DNA of 26,836 nucleotides from Saccoglossus kowalevskii (lineage: Eukaryota; Hemichordata; Enteropneusta; Harrimaniidae): positions 758,147 through 784,982 of the forward strand of contig NW_003151754.1 in the NCBI RefSeq assembly GCF_000003605.2, given 5' to 3'. The notes beneath the pieces are model-generated. The model did not search any database. It was not told where the DNA came from and saw only the letters and a program-made list of their open reading frames with translations. This document shows positions 9,201-18,300 of this stretch, piece by piece (within the stretch, counting starts at the first letter, position 1; each line of letters begins with the position of its first letter). The translations under genes and the position numbers were made by a program.

Positions 9201-12172
9201 CAATATAACATTTTTTTTAATCATGTTATAGTGAAAAGAGGAATATCGGCTGAGTACAGTAGCATGTGTGCGCAATTCTTTCCTCAAAGCACGTACATAT
9301 GCGCTGACGGAACTTATTGCATCTCCGAATTCAACTTGTGTGACGGTCATAAACTTTGCGGAGACGGAAGTGACGAAATAGACTGTGGTAGTAGTGGTGG
9401 AGATAATGGCGATAACAACGGTAAGGAAGTTATCATCGTTTTAGTATTTGTTTGTAATGATTCTTACTAAACAATAGACCATTTTATGTTCATTACGAGA
9501 TCCCGCAATATGCTTGAAAGCGAACGTAAAACCTGGACAAATAAACGCAAACAAATATTTTGTGTGAATTTTCACGCCCAATAACGTGTTATACACATTT
9601 GATGTTACAAAGAAAAACAAATCATTTGATTTTGGCGGCAAACGTTTGTTCTGTGCTTTTCACGCGATATGCGAGATTTCGTAGTGAACGCTAACCTATT
9701 ATTCTCCCAGTCAAAATCCTGTGAGATTTTAATTTAATTTTTGAAAAAGCAACAATTGTTTACTCATTTCGTATTCATCATTTATGCGTTGATGATTAAG
9801 AAGATAAATATGTATTTAATAATCCTCATATTTCATATTTCTAGGCAATACCGTAGGGGCTGCTTCGTACGACGACAATTGTGCTAGTTGGTTTCCAGAC
9901 AGCACGTATAGATGTAGTGACGGAAGTTTTTGCATACCGGAGCGTAATGTGTGCGACGGACACACTCTCTGTGGTGACGGTAGCGATGAGATTGGATGCA
10001 ATGCCGGAAACAATAATGGTGGTAACAATGGTGGCAATAACGGTGGAAACAATGGTGGCAATAACGGTGGTAACGGTGGTGGAAATGGTGGTGGAAACGG
10101 TGGAAACAATGGAGGCAATAACGGTGGAAACGGTGGTGGTAGCAGTAATTCAGGTAAAATAACGACGTTGAAAATATGCTAAGAGATGAACGCTTCGAAT
10201 TGAGAAAAAAACAAATATTTATTAAAGAAAAAAATGAAATTAGCTAATCAATTGTTCCAATTAAAGAGGAAATAAAAAAACAAATTAACTTTATTTTCCC
10301 AAGTTGAACATCACTTCAATGTCTCAAAATATACAGCTTAAAATAACGAAACACAACATCGACACCATCACACTGATATGAACAAGGCAGAAAGTTGTTC
10401 AGTTCGTATTTCGTTTTGTATGTGCCAACTATAATAACATAATTCCACACTTCACTTGTAGAACCTGAAGCTTATGAAGACAAAAACGGTTGCGGCAAAT
10501 GGTATCCGAATAGCCCATATACATGTGCAGATAAAAGTTTGTGTCTAAAAGAAAATCAACTTTGCGATGGTCTCATCTACTGTCTGGATTACAGTGACGA
10601 AGTTGGATGTGGTAAGTCTTCGTTCACGTTACAGGGGTTGCTTAAATAGTTATTTGTATTACTGAGTATATTCTGTACAGTTATAGCAATATAACCATGT
10701 GCACTCATGTGCTCGAGAACCCGTATGTGATATGACGCTATTATGTTTTACCCGCTATGGGAAGAGCGTTTCTTTTACTACAATCTACATCCCAACAATA
10801 AAACAGTATTCAAACTTCAAGTTGAACCCAATTACAAATAATATGGCGGTTGACATGCATGCATAACTGGATGGGAAATTCCAGATCTTTAGTTCGGTAT
10901 ACGTAGTCGCACTACATGTAGCATTTTATATTCAGTAACCATAAATGACATCTGACATACTAACTAAAACTTAATTATTCACAGGATACGGTGAAACTGA
11001 CAGCAATGGTTGTACGGTACCAAAGCAAATGGGTAACAGTGGAACCAAAGATTTCGAAGACCAACTGCTCGAAGCGCATAACTATTTCCGTTGCTTGCAC
11101 GGAGTGGAGCCGCTCACCTGGGACAGTTCACTGGCACAGACGGGTCAACTCGTGGCACAGGACAACGCAGACAGGGGAATGCTTAAACACAGCAGTTACG
11201 GATATGGTGAAAATCTCGCTATGTCTGGACTGGAAAATATGAGTTACGCAACAGGTAGGAGAAACATCAGCTTATTTATGGCATAAACTTACAAGATGTA
11301 GTAGGTCCAAAGTTTAGCAACAATTTTATGCTTACTATTATTTGCTCTCAAACACATCATACATATATTATATTTTTTGGATAGTTCAGTCACGAGTAGC
11401 TCTCTCTAGTAACATGGTAGAGTGACGACTTACATCATGGTAGTAATTTTAGACAGAATAACTTAGTAAACAAAGTTAAATTCGACATCCGGTTACATAG
11501 TTACTGAATGTAATTAATAATGTAAGTCCAATGTCAATGAAATTTTAGGTAATGTATACATGGAATCCGCCGTTTGCAATAATTTCTATACGAATTATAT
11601 ATTGTTTTGTTTTTATTCAGGTTATGGATTCGTCAAGATGTGGTACGACGAAATAGAATTTTACAATTACGGTAATCCCGGATTCTCTTCCGCTACCGGT
11701 AAGTTATTCAAGTTAACACTCTGGGACTAAAAGTCAAATCTACGATGCTAAAGTAGTGTCGCAATTGATATCATTGCAATTTTATTTTGCCGTGATAATT
11801 GAAATTGGAAAACAAAGATTATGACGACAATGTTTGGGGCAAACAAACACGTTGATATTTTCTGAATTCAAAAGTATTTCAAAATTATTTCCATGGGCCG
11901 AATGTAGGTAGTTGTTCATATTTCGTGTCCCATGCCTTCCTGGTTAAACAGCTAAAGCAAAAAAAAAGTCGAGCTTGACAAGTGTCCAAAATCATCCTCA
12001 TTCTCACTCGTTCTTTCCCGTAGGTCACTTCACCCAGGTTGTGTGGGCAGATAGCAAGACGCTTGGCTGTGGCGCTGTCGACGATGGCAACAGAGTTTGG
12101 CTTGCCTGTGAATATAGCCCACCTGGCAATTACAACAACCAGTTCTCTTCAAACGTACCTCAACCATTATAA
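6134..12172 (+). CDS. Secreted LDLa-CAP protein, copy 1 (8 coding exons)
   Basis: The exons at 6134-6211, 9007-9094, 9232-9420, 9845-10153, 10462-10611, 10985-11254, 11621-11698 and 12024-12172 join in one frame (1311 nt, 436 residues). All introns are GT-AG; the first is phase 0, the rest phase 1. The order is a signal peptide (1-15, cut after CSA), a basic segment (16-58), LDLa modules with six Cys each at 68-107, 131-170 and 232-271, an Asn/Gly-rich linker at 171-221, and a CAP domain at about 293-430. The CAP cavity tetrad is His340, Glu347, Glu372 and His389. The CAP1 signature GHFTQVVW is present, and the CAP2 signature reads ACEYSPPGNY. LDLa modules bind Ca2+ through the C-terminal DxSDE region and usually mediate protein or lipid-particle binding. 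CAP domains are secreted sterol-, lipid- or protein-binding folds. The in vivo role is unknown. It is a tandem paralogue of the gene at 15317. Confidence 0.93.
6571..6650. repeat. Degenerate short tandem repeats
   Basis: Units such as CCAAGACTA, CAAGGCTGAC, CCAAGACTAGC, CCAAGACTATG, CAAGATTCGC and CCACGACTTT follow one another at about 11-13 base spacing. The flanking DNA is locally richer in C than the rest of the intron. Confidence 0.55.
7220..7430. mobile_element. MITE with TA target-site duplication
   Basis: TACTGTAAAACATGT (7220-7234) is exactly inverted at 7416-7430. The inverted similarity continues inward, with gaps and mismatches, for about 35 bases (TTTTAGC...CATG). The outermost TA on each side is the expected Tc1/mariner-type duplication, leaving a 207-base element (7222-7428). 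The interior is rich in GCTAAT / TTAGCTAA phrases and codes for nothing. It is absent from copy 2's intron, so it inserted after the duplication or was lost there. Confidence 0.75.
8305..8600 (+). promoter_or_regulatory. Conserved non-coding blocks in intron 1, copy 1
   Basis: Sequence from about 8305 to 8444 (TTTTGTTG, AAATGCATTCAAAGTCAAG) and from about 8445 to 8570 (GCAAACACATGGTCAGTTC, CCTTTTATTTGG, GACAAACATGAAT) is also found in order in copy 2's intron 1 at 18254-18376 and 18636-18785. Retention in an otherwise divergent intron makes an enhancer possible. Leftover similarity from the duplication would look the same. Confidence 0.5.
8795..8920 (+). promoter_or_regulatory. Conserved block upstream of exon 2, copy 1
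   Basis: Phrases around GATAGACCCTACCGC, GTCGC, GTGACGTAA and AGGCGA match copy 2 at about 19790-19900 in the same order. GTGACGTAA resembles a CRE/bZIP site and is kept in both copies. Confidence 0.4.
9007..9094 (+). CDS. Copy 1 exon 2: basic segment
   Basis: 29 codons plus one base (TRNRLPSEYF ... HGLKST). The acceptor is TTTTTACAG and the donor ACAG|GTATGT, phase 1. It is about 75% identical to copy 2's exon 2 and matches no domain I recognise. It may be a propeptide or short helix. Confidence 0.88.
9232..9420 (+). CDS. Copy 1 exon 3: LDLa module 1
   Basis: 62 whole codons between phase-1 introns. Six Cys and the CGDGSDEIDC ending define a complete LDLa repeat (residues 68-107), followed by a Ser/Gly/Asp/Asn tail. 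Copy 2 has no counterpart. A Lys-Arg pair (residues 57-58) just after the exon junction could be a convertase site. Confidence 0.9.
9421..9844 (+). other. Copy 1 intron 3 (424 bases)
   Basis: Phase-1 intron between LDLa modules 1 and 2. The last 50 or so bases resemble the end of copy 2's intron 2. Nothing else is seen in it. Confidence 0.8.
9845..10153 (+). CDS. Copy 1 exon 4: LDLa module 2 plus Asn/Gly linker
   Basis: 102 whole codons, phase 1-1. LDLa residues 131-170 end in CGDGSDEIGC. The exon then runs into about 48 residues made almost only of Asn and Gly, ending in SSNS. Copy 2's matching exon 3 is 108 bases shorter, with only a brief Ser/Gly/Asn tail. Confidence 0.92.
10011..10139 (+). 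repeat. Coding minisatellite (Asn/Gly)
   Basis: In-frame units of AACAATGGTGGC type with GGT/GGA and AAC/AAT variants repeat about ten times. Strand asymmetry opens a Pro-rich shadow frame on the other strand. Confidence 0.85.
10154..10461 (+). other. Copy 1 intron 4 (308 bases)
   Basis: Phase-1 intron. The first 30 or so bases match the start of copy 2's intron 3, and the acceptor CACTTCACTTGTAG is identical in both. No other feature is seen. Confidence 0.8.
10462..10611 (+). CDS. Copy 1 exon 5: LDLa module 3
   Basis: 49 whole codons, phase 1-1. Cys at 232, 243, 249, 256, 262 and 271. The Ca2+-site segment is LDYSDE instead of the usual xDGSDE, so the acidic ligands are kept but Gly is Tyr. 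It is about 89% identical to copy 2's exon 4. Confidence 0.92.
10612..10984 (+). other. Copy 1 intron 5 (373 bases)
   Basis: Phase-1 intron. Its first 24 bases (GTAAGTCTTCGTTCACGTTA...) are identical in copy 2; the rest is poorly conserved. Confidence 0.8.
10985..11254 (+). CDS. Copy 1 exon 6: CAP domain, first part
   Basis: 89 whole codons, phase 1-1. It contains the CAP start (FEDQLLEAHNYFR), His340 in HSSYGYGEN and Glu347. Only 5 of 270 bases differ from copy 2's exon 5, three of them silent. Confidence 0.95.
11255..11620 (+). other. Copy 1 intron 6 (366 bases)
   Basis: Phase-1 intron. The first 90 or so bases align to copy 2's intron 5 at roughly 80%, then similarity fades. No other feature is seen. 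Confidence 0.8.
11621..11698 (+). CDS. Copy 1 exon 7: CAP domain, middle
   Basis: 25 whole codons, phase 1-1, with the WYDE motif supplying Glu372. 7 of 78 bases differ from copy 2's exon 6, giving several amino-acid changes after the motif. Confidence 0.93.
11699..12023 (+). other. Copy 1 intron 7 (325 bases)
   Basis: Phase-1 intron. Little similarity to copy 2's shorter intron 6 beyond the ends. Nothing else is seen. Confidence 0.8.
12024..12172 (+). CDS. Copy 1 exon 8: CAP domain C-terminus and stop
   Basis: 48 codons plus TAA at 12170-12172. It starts with the CAP1 signature (His389) and includes CAP2 (ACEYSPPGNY). The tail is SSNVPQPL. Three of 149 bases differ from copy 2. Confidence 0.95.
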
Positions 12173-12365
12173 AGATTACACGTCGAAAACATAGAACAAA
12201 ACTAAATCTCCCGCCGACATATTGCGTAATTATTTTGCGTTTTCTATTCTTCCAATCATGCACATGAAAAATGTTCATTTCATAAAACACATTTTTTCAT
12301 GAAATTCTTACAATTGAAAGATTTATTTCGTGTTATGTATTTTTTTTATAAAAGAAAATAGTTTA

Positions 12366-12371
12366 AATAAA
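12366..12371 (+). terminator. Poly(A) signal, copy 1
   Basis: AATAAA about 195 bases after the stop, inside the phrase AAAATAGTTTAAATAAACTG, which copy 2 shares almost exactly. Confidence 0.7.
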
Positions 12372-12390
12372 CTGTTGAAATCTCATATAT

Positions 12391-13489
12391 TCCGTCTTAT
12401 GCATATTACTAGTATATAATAATCACCAATTATATTGTGATCATATATCTTATCTAATCAAATCTGAGATTTTCAAAAATTGTGCGATGAGTGCATTTTT
12501 CTCGTTTGGGTTGCTTGTCTTTCATTTTCGCAATATTATACTGAACAGTTTGTTTGCCAAAACTGAAATGAATAGTACAATTTTCTTCACTGAAATAAGA
12601 AGTGTGTATTTAAGTTGAATCGCAATCAGTGTTAGTTGAATGTTGCTGGCATGCAAACTATATCTGACCCAGCTCTTACCTTTTCATCAAAAACTCACCG
12701 AACAAACGAGAAATGTTAACACAGACAAAGTGGTAGCTAAACCATACATAATTATTCATTTTTTGTGGTACCACAGTGCAAAATTAAAGAGCGCCACCAC
12801 GTGGCCTCTAATTGATACAGCCTATAGACACCGTTGAAAGGTAGTCCATGACACGAGTAACACCGGGTGTTTGTATGATACAATTGGCTGAAAAAAAATC
12901 GTATTTTTAGTAAAACTGTGCCAAAATGCGTTCCGATGCCAACATGGCTATACATTTACTGATTCTAATAGTGTGGGTTGTTGCTTCGACGGTGATGGCC
13001 TACAGACGACCGACTTCGAAACATTCCATACAAATTGGACGGCGTCCTCTTCTACCATTCCCCCCCCCTGAGCGTGTGTAGACAAGGCCCAATCTGCAGC
13101 GTCAATTGCCCCCCCCCCACCTTGCCCCCCTGAGTAACACATCAGACTCTTAAGTAATGGAACACACAGTTTTGTAAACGAGAAGTGGATGGTATATGAA
13201 AACGTGACCGTCACGGTTTCAATCTGAATGATGCCCATTTTAAGGTAGAAGCAAAAAATTGCAAATACCCAGAATCCATTTAGTTTGCAACAAGTTGTAC
13301 TCCCGGACATTGACTTAAAAGAGTAGTGGTCATCATCGAGAGACTGATGGCTGAATTTTAGTAGATAGTGACCATTTTGCGCAATATTCTCTTCTCAAAG
13401 ATCGACATCTCGACATGGAGCTATAAAAAATAAATTCAAGTTCAACTTTTCACGTTTCAGAAAAAAAATGTCTTAATGTATGTACTAGA
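12391..13489. other. Intergenic, poly-C tracts
   Basis: No gene recognised. Runs of 9, 10 and 6 C occur at 13060-13068, 13109-13118 and 13125-13130, and the first and third are followed by TGAG. The reverse-strand frame 12948-13310 is Gly-rich only because it crosses these runs. Confidence 0.6.
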
Positions 13490-13611
13490 GTATTCATCAA
13501 ATAAATATGTTACTGAATACAATGTAATCGGCTAAAACATACCGCCTTGGGTTTATCTAAATAAACTAAATACAGTTCATGGTTTTCAAGCATAATTGCA
13601 AGCTGGATAAG
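13490..13611 (+). repeat. Repeat block A, first copy
   Basis: Shares TACTGAATACAATGTAATCG, TTGGGTTTATC, AAATACA and AGCATAATTGCA, in order and orientation, with 26697-26818. Confidence 0.75.
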
Positions 13612-13708
13612 TCGAACGTTATATTTTATGTAAATGTTGATAAACTTGTGGTAGTTAATACCAGACTTGTGAGTAAATGTAAAGTAAATGCCTCTACATA
13701 CTATATAC

Positions 13709-13850
13709 GAAGCTATCAGTAATAATTAAAAAAAAACAGTCATAACGTCACGGTGTTTAGTAGCATATAAACCGAGCATTTTAGAGTTCATGCTACAAAC
13801 AAGTCGGAATATCCGAGTTTGTGTATTGTTTGAAAAAAATATTGGCAGTT
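13709..13850 (+). repeat. Repeat block B, first copy
   Basis: Shares ATCAGTAA, GTGTTTAGTAGCATAT, CCGA and AGTTTGTGTRTTG with 25749-25855. It lies about 100 bases after block A here, but about 840 bases before block A in the second locus. Confidence 0.65.
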
Positions 13851-14289
13851 AGATACTTTGGGGCATAAAGAAAATATCCACACAGGGATTATTACATGAA
13901 ATTTGCTGGGAAATGTCCCACACGTCTGATTGAAATAATAAAAAAAAGGTTACAGCTACATAATCGTGCATGTAAAATAATCTTATCGAGTGATGCCGGT
14001 ATTTCCTACCAATAGTTATGAAAATGTGACATTCATCGGCTGAACTACAGAGACATACATTGTAATTATTGTCACGTGCGCATGCGCAATTAGTTTGTTG
14101 CCTGTAAATGTAAGATTGGAGGGATGTATTTTCACATAAAACGTGTGTATTACTTAACAACTTGAACAAAGATAGGGGGCTTCATAACTCTGCGCCCCTC
14201 ATCAATTTTAGAAATAGACATTACTATACCAAATTGTTAGCACTTAGGACAGTGAGGCTCAGCATTGCTATGGACACATCATAATGTTT
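13851..14289. other. Intergenic, no gene recognised
   Basis: No supported coding exon or RNA gene. A reverse-strand frame at 13849-14169 has no recognisable domain. Confidence 0.5.
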
Positions 14290-14366
14290 AGCCTGATAAA
14301 TTGGCGTAGGTGGCGCCTTGTACTGCTGCGAACCCATCTGCGCCACCTACGTCAACTTTTCAGGCT
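14290..14366. mobile_element. Tiny TA-flanked foldback element
   Basis: Arms at 14290-14316 and 14340-14366 pair at 24 of 27 positions (AGCCTGA...CGTAGGTGGCGC) around a 23-base loop. The TA at 14289-14290 and the TA at 14366-14367 fit a mariner-type duplication around a 75-base element. Confidence 0.65.
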
Positions 14367-15140
14367 ACATAATGTGTTACGCTTCATAATATTATAAATT
14401 ATAACAGATTTTATCATCTGAGCTCTCGTTATATATGTATTTGTCATAACCTTCGTTTACTTGTTTTCTTACATCGAGTGGTTTGTCTGAATTAAATATA
14501 TGTCTCTGAAAACATCTGTTCGCTCTCTCCAAGTAAACCAACTGATTACTAGTTCACAAACAAACATACACTGTACTATTGAAAACATTGCCCACAGGGA
14601 CAATGAAATATCTATCGTAGAGATCGGGCGGGAAATGTAGTGTGTCAGGGTCAGCTGTTAACGCATAGCTCAACTGTGTGAATACGACAACAAACTTCAT
14701 TTCTTACAGTACAGTGCAGTCTTCACCCACTCACATAAAATATCAAGTTATACTCCGTTGTTTGTTTCAATGTCTGGCATATTCTTCAACTGAGCCTGAC
14801 AGGGTCATAGTAGAAGAAACAGGCAGTGCAGTCACAAGTAGTTGGATTTTAAGACAGAAAGGTAGCAGACTGGTTACTAAAATATTTGCCAAAAATGACA
14901 GACGCATAAAGTGACGATGACAGAGCAGTCTTGAATAGTCTGCATGTTGAAATGTCGGCAGTCTGTAATTTGGAATTTTGGATTACTGTGAAGTGTTTCG
15001 AGTCTGAGTGTAAAGAAAAATAGTGAAGCACGTGTGGTGAAGACCAATTTTAAGGACTCTTTCATAATAGTGCTACAAAGTTTTAATCGGATAATAATGA
15101 GTTTCTATGGTTACAGTCGTTAAAAATTACGAAACGTACT
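14367..15140. other. Intergenic, no gene recognised
   Basis: Upstream of copy 2. No supported exon, and not obviously similar to the sequence upstream of copy 1 until about 15141. Confidence 0.5.
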
Positions 15141-15252
15141 GATCCACCAGGCCTTAAATGCCCCTTGACAAATTTACAACATTTTCCCACAGGGCAGTAA
15201 CCGAATGAAAACATTTGTGCAGACCCCGGGGACACCTAGATTGGTATATATA
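15141..15252 (+). promoter_or_regulatory. Proximal promoter of CAP gene copy 2
   Basis: Matches 5930-6061 through TTGACAAATTTA, CATTTTCCCACA, GAATGAAAAC and GACCCCGGG, and ends in a TATA box at 15245-15252. Confidence 0.7.
15245..15252 (+). promoter_or_regulatory. TATA box, copy 2
   Basis: TATATATA, aligned to copy 1's box. The distance to CATTCAG is only about 18 bases because about 10 bases are missing compared with copy 1. Confidence 0.65.
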
Positions 15253-15262
15253 CCGTTAAGTC

Positions 15263-15274
15263 CATTCAGACACC
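15263..15274 (+). promoter_or_regulatory. Putative transcription start region, copy 2
   Basis: CATTCAGACACC matches copy 1's initiator-like motif. With normal TATA spacing, the start would fall at or just after its 3' end. The leader to the ATG (54 bases from the motif) has no other ATG. Confidence 0.45.
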
Positions 15275-15316
15275 ACATTCAGAAAAGGAGCCTGGAGGAA
15301 ACGGCTATCCATCAAA

Positions 15317-15394
15317 ATGCGCCTTGTCATCGTCTTTACAGTCATAGTTGTGTGCTCGGCGACTTACGTGCCGAGGAAGTCAAGTTTTATACCG
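15317..15394 (+). CDS. Copy 2 exon 1: signal peptide
   Basis: 26 codons, MRLVIVFTVIVVCSA then TYVPRK. Donor CCG|GTAAGT, phase 0. About 83% identical to copy 1 exon 1. Confidence 0.9.
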
Positions 15395-18300
15395 GTAAGT
15401 AACGATGAGTTGTATGGCTGGCAGAGATTGCCATAGCTACATCTCTCGGTTCCAATTCGTGGTTTAATTCGCTCAACACACGGCCCGATCGACACTCAAA
15501 ATAATTAACCACCTCACTGGCAGAAACGTTGCCAACCAAAACTAGTGTCCTATTTTTATATAATTACGCACCGACCGGCTGGTTCTGCTAGTCGTGAATC
15601 TGAATTTTTCGCACGATGCGAAAGCGGCGTTTAAACAATACATTAGTCAAGTTGGTTAAATATTAAACCCGTACCAATAAAATACACAACCTTTTTTAAT
15701 GAAAAAAACTAAATACAAACATGACATTTTCGTTCTCATAATGTACCTTTTTCATATATATTTATACGAGGTTTGGGTAAAGAAGACTTGGACGCTCATC
15801 AAAATAATTTCCATGAACTCGGAATCACATACATTCAAAACGCGACACACATGTTTGCCATTTGGGATATCTTGGCAAAGTTGCGTGTTTCCCATAATAT
15901 TGTTTGGCTATGAATGGTAATCCCAATGTCAGTGCATGTTAAAACACCATCCATGTAAAAGGGCTGAGTCTCTTATGGAAACATACAAGGCAGGGTGAGA
16001 AAATCCAGGTCTGAATGTCACAGCGAAAATTCGTTTCTTGTCGCTATCTCTACGTGAACAAAGGATAAATTTACATGCAAAACCCACAGTGTGATTTTTG
16101 TGTAATTTTATATAGAGTCTGGGTAAAAATATTTAAAATTCTATTGATAAATATTTTTGATATAAGAACTAACAAAACAGTAACCAACACAATAATAATA
16201 CACTTCACCATTATAATCGACGGTTTGGGCGGGACTCGTGGGGCATGTTCTGTTGTTACGGCTTGGGTTAAATACAGAGTGTGGACGGCTTTTTCTATAT
16301 AGGTCTGGCTATAGTAGCCATGGCGACAGTTAACCGTTGTTGTTAGGTGCCTAAGCTTAATTAAAAACAGAATAAAACCGTGGTGGTGAAAATACGAGCC
16401 CTCGACATTATCGTTAAAATGAAGAGAAGTGAATTACTAATTACTGTTTCGAGTTTTTTCTGTGGATTACATGTTAGGTAAATCGGCTGTACAAGGTCTC
16501 TTCTAATTCGTAATTAATGTTTCAATGACTGAGGGTCGGTAAAAGTTGCAAGTCTGATCCATGTAAGGTACAATCACATAGTACGTCAACCAATCATAGT
16601 GCAAAATTAGAAAAAGCGTTGGTCTCCTTCTGGCGACGATTGATCGACCTGTTACGCTGGCTCTGTGTGAGAATCTGATTATTGTCAAGGTAATACGCAT
16701 ATGATTTGGGTTCAAACATGAGCAATTGCTGTTTCTGGCAGAACGTGTTCAAAGCATCGCTATTATCTCTGGAAATTGCGTATGAGGATTGTAATTTGTC
16801 AACGTTTTTGTCAAAGTTTGACAGAGATGACACTTTAAGAACGACCTTGAGTATTGTTATTATATGCGACATTTCCCATAATCAGTGTCAATAGCACGCC
16901 TATATTCACACAACAAATCTTGCATTGTACATTGAGTCCTCGTTTAAACATCCAATCAATTCATCTAATTCAAATCACGTGGCTTACCAGGTTAAACCTC
17001 GTGATTTATTACGATTTGTCAACGTGTTGCTTTTTTGTATTTTGTAAAATGTGAGCTGACAGAAGTAATTTTCCCTTTAATTTAAAAAAAACGCCGCTTT
17101 GTGGTTCGACATGGTTCAGGGTTGAACTATAAAAGGTAGGATAACAATGTCATAATGGTTTTTACAAAAGAACTATCGCCCGTATTGTTATTATGGACGA
17201 CTTTTCCCATAACCATCGTTCATGTTTTAGTAGTAGCACTTCAATCCACAACAGTCAAGCCATGATACCACAATTGTGACGCCCTCGTTTAAAACAGCAT
17301 CCAATCAATTCATTTAATTCAAGTCACGTGGCTTGCTAAGAGATTTGCCAATATAATTATAGTACTGTGCCTTTTTGTCAAAAGCTTCATCATACCCACA
17401 AAAGGATGCAGTTGATACGTGTTCTACCTAAGTGTTTTAAAAGGCGGTAGTCGTCGCGTCACGCATGCGCGAGATAAATGGGTCTCATATAAAGATGGCG
17501 ACTTTTACTATTGCCAGATCAACGAGTACAAACTGAGACGTTTCCAAGTTTTAATTAGGTAATTTTTGATTGGAAGCTATCGAAGGAGTCACCGGCGGTA
17601 TTCAGTGCAAGTCGCGCCCAGTTCAAGCCTCATACTTGTGATTTACTTGCGACAACCACCGCGCTTTAACTAAAGATACAATGAGGTACCTCTACAAGCC
17701 AAGCGATTTTCCATATGCGTATGTACACAATAAGTGACCACGTAATACTTAATAATATTTCGTTACGCCGTGTTGTAATAATTTTGGCAGAGATGTATTA
17801 AATGTAAATAAATAAAAAAAGTCAAAATAAAAGGCCACATTGCCGGATTTTATACATGTAAAATAAAGAGAATAGTTTCCAGGGAATCTTGTAGAAAAGT
17901 CATTAAATTTTGCCGGAGTGTTAAGGTGTCGTTCACAATCTTAGGCTGGGACGGATGGTTGTGAGGTAACCATTCATACGTATTCCAATCCAGAAAATGG
18001 TTAATATTTGCGTAATTTGGTCGTGGTTTTGGTTTAAATGTGTCGATAATATAAGTTATTCAGTTTTTGTGAGCTTTTTTCACAGTTAAGCTGTGTACCA
18101 CTGCCTAAAATTAAGATAATATGTATCTGTGACGTCATCGCGTCTAAGGAGTGTCCTTCCTTATCGCACTTCGCGCTCGCACTAGGGAATCAGTTGACAA
18201 GCCCCAGATTTCAAATTAACCACAATTTCTACTCACTGGCGCATGCAAAAGTATTTTGTTGGTTTTGGCCTTCAAATGCATTTAAAGTCAAGTTTCTTTG

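Noticed and set aside
9816-10118. Reverse-strand Pro/Phe-rich open frame
   Set aside because: It is the antisense of the Asn/Gly repeat in copy 1 exon 4; the repeat itself keeps the frame open.
10991-11242. Alternative forward frame over the CAP exon (repeated at 21965-22216)
   Set aside because: Open only because the underlying CAP exon is nearly identical in both copies; the CAP frame has the motifs and splice phases.
11255-11286. Read-through of exon 6 to a stop
   Set aside because: A consensus donor lies at 11255, and the downstream CAP exons join in phase.
12948-13310. Reverse-strand 120-residue frame with Gly stretch
   Set aside because: The Gly run comes from poly-C tracts; there is no domain, splice or promoter support.
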